14,389 bases of DNA from WHSM01 sp050701635 (GCA_050701635.1 JBOGDF010000118.1:1-14389), one strand, 5' to 3'. Shown: positions 6,197-13,166, counted from the stretch's first letter. Numbers and translations: made by a program. The notes: a model not told the origin generated them from the sequence alone.

Positions 6197-7740
6197 GCGG
6201 TCCTCCCTTCGAAGAATCGCTCCAGCCGGGTACGGATCAGACCTCGCGCCTGGTGGAGCCGGGCTCGCTCGTCCTCGGGGGTGATCCCGAGTGCGCGCTG
6301 TACCTCGGCCGGGGTGGCTCCCTCGACGTCACGCAGCACGATTACTGACCGCCATTCCGCCGGCATCTCGACGATAGCCGTACGCAACTCGCCGAGGGCC
6401 TCGTCGCTGTCCACCCGGATGCCGGCGTCCTCCCAGGCGAGTGGCGGCGCCGACCAGTGGCCCGGCCACTGCGGATCGTCGTCCGGCAGGAAGCGGTCCA
6501 CCGCGAAGGTCGGCGCGGCTTCCAGGGCCGCAGCGGGCGGCCGTGCTGGCACCGCTGCCGGTTCTCGCGCGGGCAGCACAACGATGATCAGGGCGGCGGT
6601 GGCGACCGCGATCGCCACCAGCAACCACCCCGCGTTGGAGATCCCCGCCCGGTTGCTGACGTACCCCATGACCAGCGCGAACGGTACGAACGTGAGCCAG
6701 GTGAGGGTCCCCACGCCGGATGCCACGCTGGCCCGGATCGACGACGGCACCGCGTCGTGCATGCGCCGCAGTACGGGGATGCTCACCGCCACCACCAGCA
6801 AGGTCAACAGGACCTGGGCCGCCACCACCACCAGCGCGGCGCGGCTGACCGCCAGCACCACGCAGCACGCCACGATCACGACCCCCAGCACCACCGCGGC
6901 CGATCGCCGGGCGAACCACGGGCGCGCTCCGAGCAGGCCCCCGAGACCGAGCGCGGAGGTCAGCCCAGCCCAGTGCGGGCCGTACAGGAACGCGGGCACG
7001 GCGAGCGCGACCAACCAGAGCGGGCCGAACTCCAGCATCCCCTGCATCAACAGGGCGCCCGCCACGGTCACCGCCACCACCGCACGCAGCCGACCGGGTT
7101 GCAGGATCGTGCGGTACGTCGTCCGCAACTGGCGGCGCAGTGGTTCGGCTTCCTCCGCCTGGTGCAGCCGCGGCTCCTTGAAGGCGATCAAGGCGAAGCA
7201 CGCACCGAGCAGCAGCGGCGCGGTCAGGAAGTACGTCACCGGCAGCGGCGCGAACTCCGCGATCAGCCCGCCGAGCAGCGCGCTCGCCACCAGGGCGATG
7301 CTCTCGACGAGCCGGACTCGCCCGATGGTCCGCTCGAACCCGTCGCTGTCGCCCGTCTCCTCCAGCACCGTGTCGTACACGATCGACTCCAAGGTGCCCG
7401 ACTGCATGGCGAAGAAGACGCCGAGGAACACCGCGACGACCATGTAGGTCGCTACGTTCTGGCTCAGGCCGCCGATGATGACGCTGAGAATCGCGGCGAC
7501 GATCGCCAGGCCCAGCACGCCGCGCCGGCTCCAGCGATCGGCGAGCACCCCTGACGGCACCTCGAAGATCGGCACCACTATCGCGTACGCCGCCGCCATC
7601 ACGCCCACGCTGGCGGCGTCGAAGCCGATGCTGGTCATGAAGAGCTTCTCGATCGGCACCCAGAGCGCGAGGTTCTGCAGGAAGGCCGCCGCGTACAGGG
7701 GAGCCAACCGGCGCGTCAGACTCCTGCTCGCTGGCCGCAT
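6151..7740 (-). CDS. MFS transporter fused to ECF sigma linker and region 4
   Basis: A 529-aa chimera. Residues 1-389 are a full-length MFS permease of about 12 hydrophobic segments, with a motif-A-like loop at 64-75 (GVLADRWSRRGV) and VPIFEVPSG before it. After an Ala/Pro stretch (391-410), residues 411-445 match the interdomain linker of an ECF sigma subgroup (DDDPQWPGHWSAPPLAW). Residues 446-510 are sigma region 4: ALGELRTAIVEMPAEWRSVIVLRDVEG, then ATPAEVQRALGITPEDERARLHQAR and LIRTRLERFF. Region 2 is absent. The frame is open throughout and codon use does not change at the junction. The ATG has AGGGGAGGG upstream, and the 3' end overlaps the zf-HC2 anti-sigma gene. The C-terminus should be cytoplasmic if the topology is normal, so it could bind DNA, RNA polymerase or an anti-sigma. 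Transport substrate unknown. Confidence 0.87.
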   Translation of the reverse strand: MRPASRSLTRRLAPLYAAAFLQNLALWVPIEKLFMTSIGFDAASVGVMAAAYAIVVPIFEVPSGVLADRWSRRGVLGLAIVAAILSVIIGGLSQNVATYMVVAVFLGVFFAMQSGTLESIVYDTVLEETGDSDGFERTIGRVRLVESIALVASALLGGLIAEFAPLPVTYFLTAPLLLGACFALIAFKEPRLHQAEEAEPLRRQLRTTYRTILQPGRLRAVVAVTVAGALLMQGMLEFGPLWLVALAVPAFLYGPHWAGLTSALGLGGLLGARPWFARRSAAVVLGVVIVACCVVLAVSRAALVVVAAQVLLTLLVVAVSIPVLRRMHDAVPSSIRASVASGVGTLTWLTFVPFALVMGYVSNRAGISNAGWLLVAIAVATAALIIVVLPAREPAAVPARPPAAALEAAPTFAVDRFLPDDDPQWPGHWSAPPLAWEDAGIRVDSDEALGELRTAIVEMPAEWRSVIVLRDVEGATPAEVQRALGITPEDERARLHQARGLIRTRLERFFEGRTAWPTSPSQPISDAST

Positions 7741-7778
7741 GGCGTCCCTCCCCTCCTGCGTGAGGATAAGGCCGGGCA

Positions 7779-7870
7779 GCCGTTCCGGGGTGCCGCCCGC
7801 GGCCGTTCCGGGCGGCCGCCCGCAGCCGTTCCGGCGGGCCGTCCGCAGCCGTTCCGGGTCGGCCCGGAAG
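7779..7870 (+). repeat. 23-bp tandem repeat in divergent intergenic region
   Basis: Four units start at 7779, 7802, 7825 and 7848, each with the identical core GCCGTTCCGG; the remaining 13 bases vary slightly and the fourth copy degenerates. The array lies between the MFS-sigma4 gene (minus) and the secreted-protein gene (plus). On the minus strand every unit shows CCGGAACGGC, whose GGAAC resembles the -35 core of ECF-type promoters. No matching -10 element is obvious. Confidence 0.9.
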
Positions 7871-7884
7871 CACTGTTAGGAGTC

Positions 7885-7913
7885 TTGACTGTTTGGTCCG
7901 GTGCTTCTACCGT
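7885..7913 (+). promoter_or_regulatory. Predicted promoter of the secreted-protein gene
   Basis: TTGACT (7885-7890) and TACCGT (7908-7913) are separated by 17 bp, matching a housekeeping-type actinobacterial promoter. It would start transcription near 7920 and leave a leader of about 45 nt before the GTG at 7965. Confidence 0.6.
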
Positions 7914-7964
7914 GGCTCCAGCACGAATCGTCGCAAAGCGCACGCTGGACCTGGGGAGGCACCC

Positions 7965-8831
7965 GTGGCGCTCACCTTCCGTACGACACTCGGCTGCGCG
8001 GGCGTGGTCGCCGCTCTGCTGCTGACCGCGCCCCCCGCCGGCGCGGCCGGCACCTGGCAGGCGGCCGGCACCTGGCAGACCGTCGGCTCCGACCGCGCCC
8101 GGCCGTACGACGAGGGCCAGGGGCTGGCCACCATCGAGCGCAACGGCGGCACCGAGATCAGGTACACCGGCTGGACCACGATCCCGAGCGACGTGTGGAA
8201 CCGGGGCTGGAACCACGTCGGCGACCCGGACTCGGTGGCGGGCTGGTACATCGAGCCGTACCAGCGGGACGAAGCGACGGCGAAGATGTTCCGGGTGCAG
8301 GCGCCCGACGGCAGCTGGGCGGAGTACGTACACGCGCTGCCGTCCTGGGAGGCCCGGGAGAACTCGTTCGTGGCGATCGCTCCCGCCGGGGGCTGGATGC
8401 TCTCCGGCGAGTGGGGCACCCGGGACCGGTTCATCGGCTACCCGACGCCCGGCCTCAACCCGGGCACCTCACCCGGCCGGGACCTGCCGTACGGCTTCAC
8501 GCTGCGACTGGACCGCCCGGTACGCGACATCCAGGGCTGCGACTTCTACTCGGCGACCGTACTGCTGTGCTCTTCTGACGACCCCGCCGGCGAGCTGTAC
8601 GGCGTCACCAAGCCGCTGCTGCAGGTGGTCCTGGAGCGGCCACTCGACGGCGGCGACGTCACCGGACACGTCACCGCGCTACGCCAACTCCCGCTGCGGA
8701 GCGGCTGCTCCGGCAACTTCGAGGCCGAAGGCATCGACTTTCACCCCGACCGCACGTTGCGGGTGATCGTGCTCTCCCCCGGGATGTGCCTGCTCTGGGG
8801 CAGCAAGACCTGGCGCCTCCGGGAAAGCTAG
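7965..8831 (+). CDS. Secreted protein of unknown function
   Basis: Predicted exported protein of 288 aa that I do not recognise. The GTG at 7965, five bases after GGGGAGG, is chosen over an in-frame start at 7893: the upstream extension would precede the signal peptide and would overlap the predicted promoter. Residues 1-28 are the signal peptide (ALTFRTTLGCAGVVAALLLT, PPAGAAG). Next comes a duplicated AAGTWQ, then a single globular region rich in aromatic residues and strands (GGTEIRYTGWTTIP, WNHVGDPDSVAGWYIEPYQ, GDLPYGFTLRL-type segments). Four cysteines in the C-terminal half (QGCDF, LLCSS, SGCSG, GMCLL) could form two disulfides. No catalytic motif stands out. It is divergent from the MFS-sigma4 operon and might be a target of that system, but this is only positional inference. 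Confidence 0.78.
   Translation: MALTFRTTLGCAGVVAALLLTAPPAGAAGTWQAAGTWQTVGSDRARPYDEGQGLATIERNGGTEIRYTGWTTIPSDVWNRGWNHVGDPDSVAGWYIEPYQRDEATAKMFRVQAPDGSWAEYVHALPSWEARENSFVAIAPAGGWMLSGEWGTRDRFIGYPTPGLNPGTSPGRDLPYGFTLRLDRPVRDIQGCDFYSATVLLCSSDDPAGELYGVTKPLLQVVLERPLDGGDVTGHVTALRQLPLRSGCSGNFEAEGIDFHPDRTLRVIVLSPGMCLLWGSKTWRLRES
8043..8078 (+). repeat. Perfect 18-bp in-frame tandem duplication
   Basis: GCGGCCGGCACCTGGCAG is present twice back to back and encodes AAGTWQ-AAGTWQ at the predicted signal-peptide cleavage region. The copies are identical at DNA level, so the duplication is recent or conserved by slippage. Confidence 0.95.
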
Positions 8832-8865
8832 CCGCCCGCGCCGGTGCCGCCGCGCCGCGCGCTCA

Positions 8866-8897
8866 CGCCGCCACGCGGCGTTACGCCGCCACGCGGC
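8866..8897. terminator. Overlapping GC hairpins between convergent genes
   Basis: CGCCGC-CAC-GCGGCG (8866-8880) can form a 6-bp stem. The same 15-base word recurs 18 bp downstream, and a second stem, GCGGCG-TTA-CGCCGC (8875-8889), spans the dehydratase stop codon. The gap between the two convergent stops is only 49 bp. This is plausible as a bidirectional terminator, but there is no T-run. Confidence 0.4.
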
Positions 8898-9822
8898 CAG
8901 CGGCGATCAGGCGGGCCAGCGCGGCCCGGCCCTGCGCGATCACCGCGGCGAGCTGCTCGACGTGCTCGGGTGAGGCGTCGACCAGGGGTGGGCGTACCGG
9001 GCCCATCGCCAGGCCGGCGAGCCGGGCGCCGGCCTTGACCAGCGCGACGGCGTACCCGGGGACCTGGTCGCGCAGCGCGACGAACGGCAGGTAGAACTCG
9101 GCGAGCAGGGTCTGCGTGGTCGCAGTGTCCCCGGCGGTCACCGCCCGGTAGAACGCGGTCGCGATGTCGGGTACGAAACACAGCACCGCCGACGAGTAGC
9201 TGTCCACCCCGATCGCCCGGTACGCCGCTACCGACAGCTCCGCCGTCGGCAGCCCGTTGAGAAAGCCGAACTCGGCCGCCCTCGGGTGGCCGCTGGTGCG
9301 TACCGCGGTGACGATCCGCTGCAACTCGGAGACGTCGCCGTGGCCGTCCTTGATCCCGGCGACGGTGCCGATGTCCAGCAGCGCCACCGCCGACGCCGGG
9401 TCGAGCACCGCGTTCGCCCGCTGGTAGACCGCGATCGGCAGCTCCACCGCGGCGGCGACCTGCCGTACGTGCCGTACCAACCCTTGAGGGGTGCAGCCGA
9501 CCAGGTACGGCGGGAGCAGCAGCAGCCCGTCGGCGCCCGCCTCGGCCGCGGCGACGGCGAACTCGCGGGCGATCTGCGGACCGCCGCCCGCGCCGGCGAA
9601 CACCGGGAGCCGGCCGGCGGCGACCCGTACCGCGGTGGCCACCAGGTCGCGGTGTTCGGCGAGGCCGAGCCCGGAGAACTCGCCGGTGCCGCAGGCCACG
9701 AACAGCGCCGACGGCCCGGCCGCGATCTGCTGTTCGAGATGCTCGGCGTACGCCGTGAGTTCGATGCTGTCTGCTTCGGAGAACGGGGTCAGCGGGAACG
9801 AGAGCAGTCCCTGTAGGCGCAT
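8881..9822 (-). CDS. kdgD: 5-dehydro-4-deoxyglucarate dehydratase (KdgD-like)
   Basis: Cytoplasmic lyase of the DapA/N-acetylneuraminate lyase superfamily, 313 aa, usual length. Family knowledge: it dehydrates and decarboxylates 5-dehydro-4-deoxy-D-glucarate to 2-oxoglutarate semialdehyde, in glucarate, galactarate and oxidative uronate catabolism. Visible features are FPLTPF at 9-14, the GTGEFSGL motif at 45-52 (GTGEF separates this family from ordinary DapA), Tyr133 in VYQRANAVL, and the Schiff-base Lys158 in GIKDGHGD. The ATG is preceded by AAGGAAG. It is the last gene of the operon with a sugar importer, after a 94-bp repeat-bearing gap, suggesting that the imported compound is a sugar acid or is oxidised to one. 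A related aldolase or dehydratase of the superfamily is the main alternative. Confidence 0.85.
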   Translation of the reverse strand: MRLQGLLSFPLTPFSEADSIELTAYAEHLEQQIAAGPSALFVACGTGEFSGLGLAEHRDLVATAVRVAAGRLPVFAGAGGGPQIAREFAVAAAEAGADGLLLLPPYLVGCTPQGLVRHVRQVAAAVELPIAVYQRANAVLDPASAVALLDIGTVAGIKDGHGDVSELQRIVTAVRTSGHPRAAEFGFLNGLPTAELSVAAYRAIGVDSYSSAVLCFVPDIATAFYRAVTAGDTATTQTLLAEFYLPFVALRDQVPGYAVALVKAGARLAGLAMGPVRPPLVDASPEHVEQLAAVIAQGRAALARLIAAGRVAA

Positions 9823-9853
9823 CGGCTTCCTTGTCTGGTCGGGTACGCGGTCA

Positions 9854-9922
9854 GCTCGGGCCAGCTCGCCGGCTCGGGCCAGCCCCGCCGGCTCGGGCCA
9901 GCCGCGCCGGCACGGGTCAGCC
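9854..9922 (-). repeat. About 19-bp tandem repeat between permease and kdgD
   Basis: On the plus strand GCTCGGGCCAGC begins units at 9854, 9872 and 9891 (18, 19 and 19 bp). A diverged fourth copy (GCACGGGTCAGCC) runs over the permease stop codon. The array fills most of the gap between two genes of the same operon. Its role is unknown. Confidence 0.88.
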
Positions 9923-10780
9923 TTTGACGGCGCCGGCGGTGAGTCCCTTCATGAACTGGCGTTGCATGGCGAGGAAGGCGAGTACGGACGGCAGCAGCGC
10001 CAGCAGCGCGGCGGCGAGCAGCGCGCCGGTACCGACCTGGTCGTCGTTGCGGAGGGTACGCAGCGCGAGCGGGAGCGTGAACTGACCGGCGTCCTGGGCG
10101 ACCAGCAGCGGCAGCATGTACTGGTCCCAGATCATGGTGAAGCCGAAGATCCCGATCACGCCGAGCGCGGGGCGGGTCAGCGGCAGCACGACCGACCAGA
10201 AGATCCGCAGGTCGCCGGCGCCGTCGATGCGCGCCGCCTCCTCCAGCTCGACCGGAATCTCCTTCATGAACTCGGCCATCACCAGGATCGAGAACGCCCA
10301 CGCGCCGACCGGCACGATCATCCCGACCAGGGTGCCGATCAGGTTGACGTGGATCAGCGGTACGTCGGCCAGCACGATCGAGAGCGGGATCGCGAGCACC
10401 TCTTCCGGCAGCATCATCGTGGACAGGATCAGCAGGAAGATCAGCCGCATTCCCGGGAAGCGCTTGCGGGCCAGGGCGTACGCCGCGGAGACACTGACCA
10501 CGATCTGCAGCAGCAGCCCGCCGCCGACCACGATGAACGAGTTGAGGAGGTAGTGCAGCACGTCGCGTTCGATCGCGACGACGAAGTTGTCCAGGGTGAA
10601 CTCGCTGGGGATCAGGCTCAGCCGGCTCGGGTCCGGCACCCGGCTGAACGCGCCGATCAGCAGCGCCAGCAGCGGGCCGGCGAACACCACCGCGAGCACG
10701 GCGTACAGAACGAGCCGGCCGAGCCGGCCCCACGGTCCGGACAGCGTCGTGAAGCCGAGCGCGGATTCCCGGCGGCTCAT
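9917..10780 (-). CDS. Sugar ABC transporter permease, MalG-like
   Basis: Second membrane subunit of a CUT1-type carbohydrate importer, 287 aa. It has six hydrophobic segments: about 22-46, 80-104, 112-138, 147-168, 203-227 and 252-272. The EAA loop for ATPase contact is at about 180-204 (EEAARIDGAGDLRIFWSVVLPLTRPAL), an almost canonical MalG/UgpE sequence. The C-terminus FMKGLTAGAVKG is also typical of this subunit. The ATG overlaps the stop of the partner permease by 4 nt (ATGA) and has GAGAGGAG upstream. It forms the pore with the MalF-like subunit. The substrate is not readable from the permease; the dehydratase next door points to a uronate, aldarate or an oligosaccharide containing one. 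Confidence 0.92.
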   Translation of the reverse strand: MSRRESALGFTTLSGPWGRLGRLVLYAVLAVVFAGPLLALLIGAFSRVPDPSRLSLIPSEFTLDNFVVAIERDVLHYLLNSFIVVGGGLLLQIVVSVSAAYALARKRFPGMRLIFLLILSTMMLPEEVLAIPLSIVLADVPLIHVNLIGTLVGMIVPVGAWAFSILVMAEFMKEIPVELEEAARIDGAGDLRIFWSVVLPLTRPALGVIGIFGFTMIWDQYMLPLLVAQDAGQFTLPLALRTLRNDDQVGTGALLAAALLALLPSVLAFLAMQRQFMKGLTAGAVKG

Positions 10781-11775
10781 CGCGTGGCTCCTCTCTGCGG
10801 GCTCGCGGCTCTGCGGTCGCGGGCCTCAGCGCGGGCGCGTACCGCCTGCACCGCGAGGGTGAGCGCGACGGTCGCGGCGAGCAGCACCACGGATCCGGCG
10901 GCGGCCACCCCGAGCTCGTTGCGTTCCAGGCCGAGCTTGTAGATCAGCGTCATCAGCACCTCGGTGGAGCCGTTCGGCCCGCCGTTGGTGAGCAGGAAGA
11001 TCTCGGTGAACACCCGCAGCCCGCGGATCGCGGCGAGCGTGATCAGGATCGCGAACACCGGCCGCAGCGCCGGGAACGTCACGTGCCACAGCCGCTGCCG
11101 GACGCTGGCGCCGTCCACGTCGGCCGCCTCGTACATGGTGCGGTCCACGCCCGCCAAACCCGCCAAGAAGATCATCATGTCGTACGGGGCGCCGCGCCAG
11201 ATCCCGACCGCCATCACCGACGCGAGCGAGCTGTCGGGGTCGTTGAGAAACTGCGACGGGCCGAGCCCGAGCCAGCCGATGACGCTGTTCACCATGCCGT
11301 CCGGGGCCGGGTAGTAGAGGATCCGCCATACCTCGGCGACCACCGCCATCGCGACCACCGTCGGCAGGAAGACCGCGGTGCGTACCAGCCAAAGATGTTT
11401 TGCGGCGCCCTCCAGCAGCAACGCCAGGACCAGCCCCAGCACGATCGAACCGACGGTCTGCCCGACCGCCAGCACCACGGTCTGCTTGATCGCGGTCAGA
11501 AAGGCCTCGTCGGTGACCACCCGGCGGTAGTTCTCGCCGCCGACCCAACGGTCACCGAGGTACGGGCGTACGTCGTGGAAGCTCATCTGGATCGCCCGCA
11601 CCATCGGTACGAACTTGAACACCGCGAACAGCACCAGCGCCGGGGCCAGGAACAGCCAGGCGATCAGGTGGACCCGCCAGCGACGCAACCGCCGCGCCCA
11701 CGCCGTGCCGGCCCGGGGACTCCGGGCCGGCACAGTGTTCCTGCTGGTGGCAGGAGGCGCGACGGTTGCGGTCAC
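10777..11775 (-). CDS. Sugar ABC transporter permease, MalF-like
   Basis: First membrane subunit of the CUT1-type importer, 332 aa. The GTG at 11775 overlaps the binding-protein stop by 4 nt (GTGA) and is preferred to an open extension reaching 11970, which only reads the binding-protein gene out of frame. A basic N-terminus is followed by transmembrane segments at about 36-58, 97-122, 133-155, 186-209, 240-262 and 290-312. The EAA loop lies at about 216-240 (YEAADVDGASVRQRLWHVTFPALRP), and the MalF-family TNGGPNGSTEVL motif is at 263-274. With the MalG-like subunit and the lipoprotein it makes a complete importer except for the ATPase, which is absent here. Many actinobacterial sugar systems share one MsiK-type ATPase encoded elsewhere. 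Confidence 0.92.
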   Translation of the reverse strand: MTATVAPPATSRNTVPARSPRAGTAWARRLRRWRVHLIAWLFLAPALVLFAVFKFVPMVRAIQMSFHDVRPYLGDRWVGGENYRRVVTDEAFLTAIKQTVVLAVGQTVGSIVLGLVLALLLEGAAKHLWLVRTAVFLPTVVAMAVVAEVWRILYYPAPDGMVNSVIGWLGLGPSQFLNDPDSSLASVMAVGIWRGAPYDMMIFLAGLAGVDRTMYEAADVDGASVRQRLWHVTFPALRPVFAILITLAAIRGLRVFTEIFLLTNGGPNGSTEVLMTLIYKLGLERNELGVAAAGSVVLLAATVALTLAVQAVRARAEARDRRAASPQRGATR

Positions 11776-13106
11776 GCCGCTACCCCCTGCCGGTCCAGCT
11801 CCGCGGCGAAGGTCTCGGCGAGCTTGTCCAGCTCGGCCTTGGGGTTCGAGCCGCAGTCCGCGACGATGCCGTTGAGCGCCTCCGCGGCGCTCTGCCGGAA
11901 CGGCGTCCAGTCCGGTACGGCGGGGGTGTAGCGGCCCGCGTCCCGGTAGACGTCGTCGAAGATCTTCCAACGCTCGTCGGTACGTACGTCCGCCAGCTTG
12001 ACCCCGGTGTTCACCGGCAGCCGGACGATGTTGCCGTCGGTGTCGCCGGCCATCCCGAGAGTCTGGCCGTCCGCCGAGATCGCGTACTCGGCGAACTTGT
12101 CCTGGCCGGCCTGGTTCTTCGAGCCGGCCATCAGGTAGACGTTCTCGCCCTCGGCGAGCGAGGCGGCCGAGCCACCCGGTCCGGCCGGCGGCGGCACGAT
12201 CTCGTACTTGTCCTTGCCCAGGCTGCCGTCGAACCGGGCCAGGTTGTACGGGCCGGTGAGGTAGATCCCGGCCTTTCCGGTCTCGAACAGCGGGTGCGCC
12301 TGGGTGGTCTCCATCGTGACCGCGCCGGGCGCCACCGTCTTCGCGTCACAGAACTGCGCCTTCAGCCACGACACCGCCGAGACCGAGCTGGGGCTGGCGA
12401 TCGCCGGGGAGAACTTGCGGTCCCGCTCGGTCAGGAAGTCGCCGCCGCCGGCCCACAGGAAGCTGCTGAAGTACCAGGCCATGTAGCCGCGCTTGGTGGA
12501 GCCGGGGATCACGTACCCGTACGTGTCGTGCTTCCCGTTGCCGTCGGGGTCCTTCCGGGTGAACGCGGACGCGAGTGCATCGAGGTCTGCCCAGCTGGCC
12601 GGCGGCTCGGCGCCGACCTTCTCCCGCCAGTCCTTGCGGATGAACAGCGCGAACGCCTGCGCCGAGAACGGAGCGCCGTAGTACTTCCCGTCCGCGCCCT
12701 TGGCGGCCTCCCAGGACAGGTCGGTGAGCGCGTCCTGGCCCTTGACGGTGTCCCGGTCGACCTCGCGGACGAGGCCCTGCTTGACCAGCGTGCCGAGCTG
12801 GCCGGTGTCGTTGATGACGATGTCGGGGAGCTTCTTGCCGGCCGCCGCCTGCTGCAGCTTGGTCTCGAAGTCCTCGAAGACCGCGGTGACCGTCGTCTTG
12901 ACCCCGGTCTGCTTGGTAAACGCCGCCGCCAGCTCCTTGGTGGTCTTCTCGGAGTTGGAGCCGGGGGGTTTGCGGATCCAGATCTCCAGCGGTGCCTTCG
13001 AGTCCTGGTCCGGTGCGGTCGAGTTGCCACACGCGGCGGCGGCGAAGCCGGTCGCCGCGATGGTGAACAGCGCGATCAGTCTCGTAGCGCGTCTCGGGGA
13101 TGTCAC
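11772..13106 (-). CDS. Sugar-binding lipoprotein of ABC importer
   Basis: Extracellular solute-binding protein of the MalE/UgpB (family 1) type, 444 aa, predicted to be lipid-anchored. The GTG at 13106 has AGGAGT six bases upstream, and the signal peptide follows at once (SPRRATRLIALFTIAATGFAAAAC). Cys26 is the lipidation residue in a lipobox that is weak, having alanine where leucine is usual. Mature features are LEIWIRKPPGSNSEKTTKELAAAF, the PDIVINDTGQLGTLVKQGLVREVD segment, KYYGAPFSAQAFALFIRKDW, and an EF-hand-like DPDGNGKHDTYGY. It heads the operon binding protein, permease, permease, kdgD. An open extension upstream to 13361 crosses the promoter and the divergent regulator gene and is not real coding. 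Ligand unknown; a sugar acid or oligosaccharide is inferred from kdgD. Confidence 0.92.
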   Translation of the reverse strand: MTSPRRATRLIALFTIAATGFAAAACGNSTAPDQDSKAPLEIWIRKPPGSNSEKTTKELAAAFTKQTGVKTTVTAVFEDFETKLQQAAAGKKLPDIVINDTGQLGTLVKQGLVREVDRDTVKGQDALTDLSWEAAKGADGKYYGAPFSAQAFALFIRKDWREKVGAEPPASWADLDALASAFTRKDPDGNGKHDTYGYVIPGSTKRGYMAWYFSSFLWAGGGDFLTERDRKFSPAIASPSSVSAVSWLKAQFCDAKTVAPGAVTMETTQAHPLFETGKAGIYLTGPYNLARFDGSLGKDKYEIVPPPAGPGGSAASLAEGENVYLMAGSKNQAGQDKFAEYAISADGQTLGMAGDTDGNIVRLPVNTGVKLADVRTDERWKIFDDVYRDAGRYTPAVPDWTPFRQSAAEALNGIVADCGSNPKAELDKLAETFAAELDRQGVAA

Positions 13107-13119
13107 GCTCTTACTCCTG

Positions 13120-13133
13120 TCTACATATGTAGA
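13120..13133. promoter_or_regulatory. Perfect 14-bp palindrome upstream of binding-protein gene
   Basis: TCTACATATGTAGA is a perfect AT-rich palindrome in otherwise GC-rich DNA, a few bases from the Shine-Dalgarno site of the binding-protein gene. It lies downstream of the likely start site, where a repressor could block transcription. A candidate operator; the regulator that binds it is unproven. Confidence 0.55.
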
Positions 13134-13166
13134 TGGAATCCTAGAATGTGTTGCGTGCGCAGGGAC

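Noticed and set aside
6151..6600. Separate ECF sigma gene instead of a fusion
   Set aside because: No start codon with a ribosome-binding site is seen at the linker, the frame is continuous with the MFS part, and no region 2 is encoded in any frame between the last membrane helix and the linker.
5870..7447. Plus-strand open frame of 525 codons opposite the MFS-sigma4 gene
   Set aside because: Shadow of a gene with evident membrane segments and sigma region 4; no domain or start site supports it.
7779..7870. CRISPR-like array
   Set aside because: Units of 23 bp follow each other with no spacers, the copies are few, and no cas gene is near.
7893..7964. Upstream GTG start for the unknown secreted protein
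   Set aside because: It overlaps the TTGACT-N17-TACCGT promoter and would bury the signal peptide. GGGGAGG lies before the GTG at 7965.
11776..11970. N-terminal extension of the MalF-like permease
   Set aside because: The added residues are an out-of-frame reading of the binding-protein gene; the GTGA overlap at 11772-11775 is the normal coupled start.
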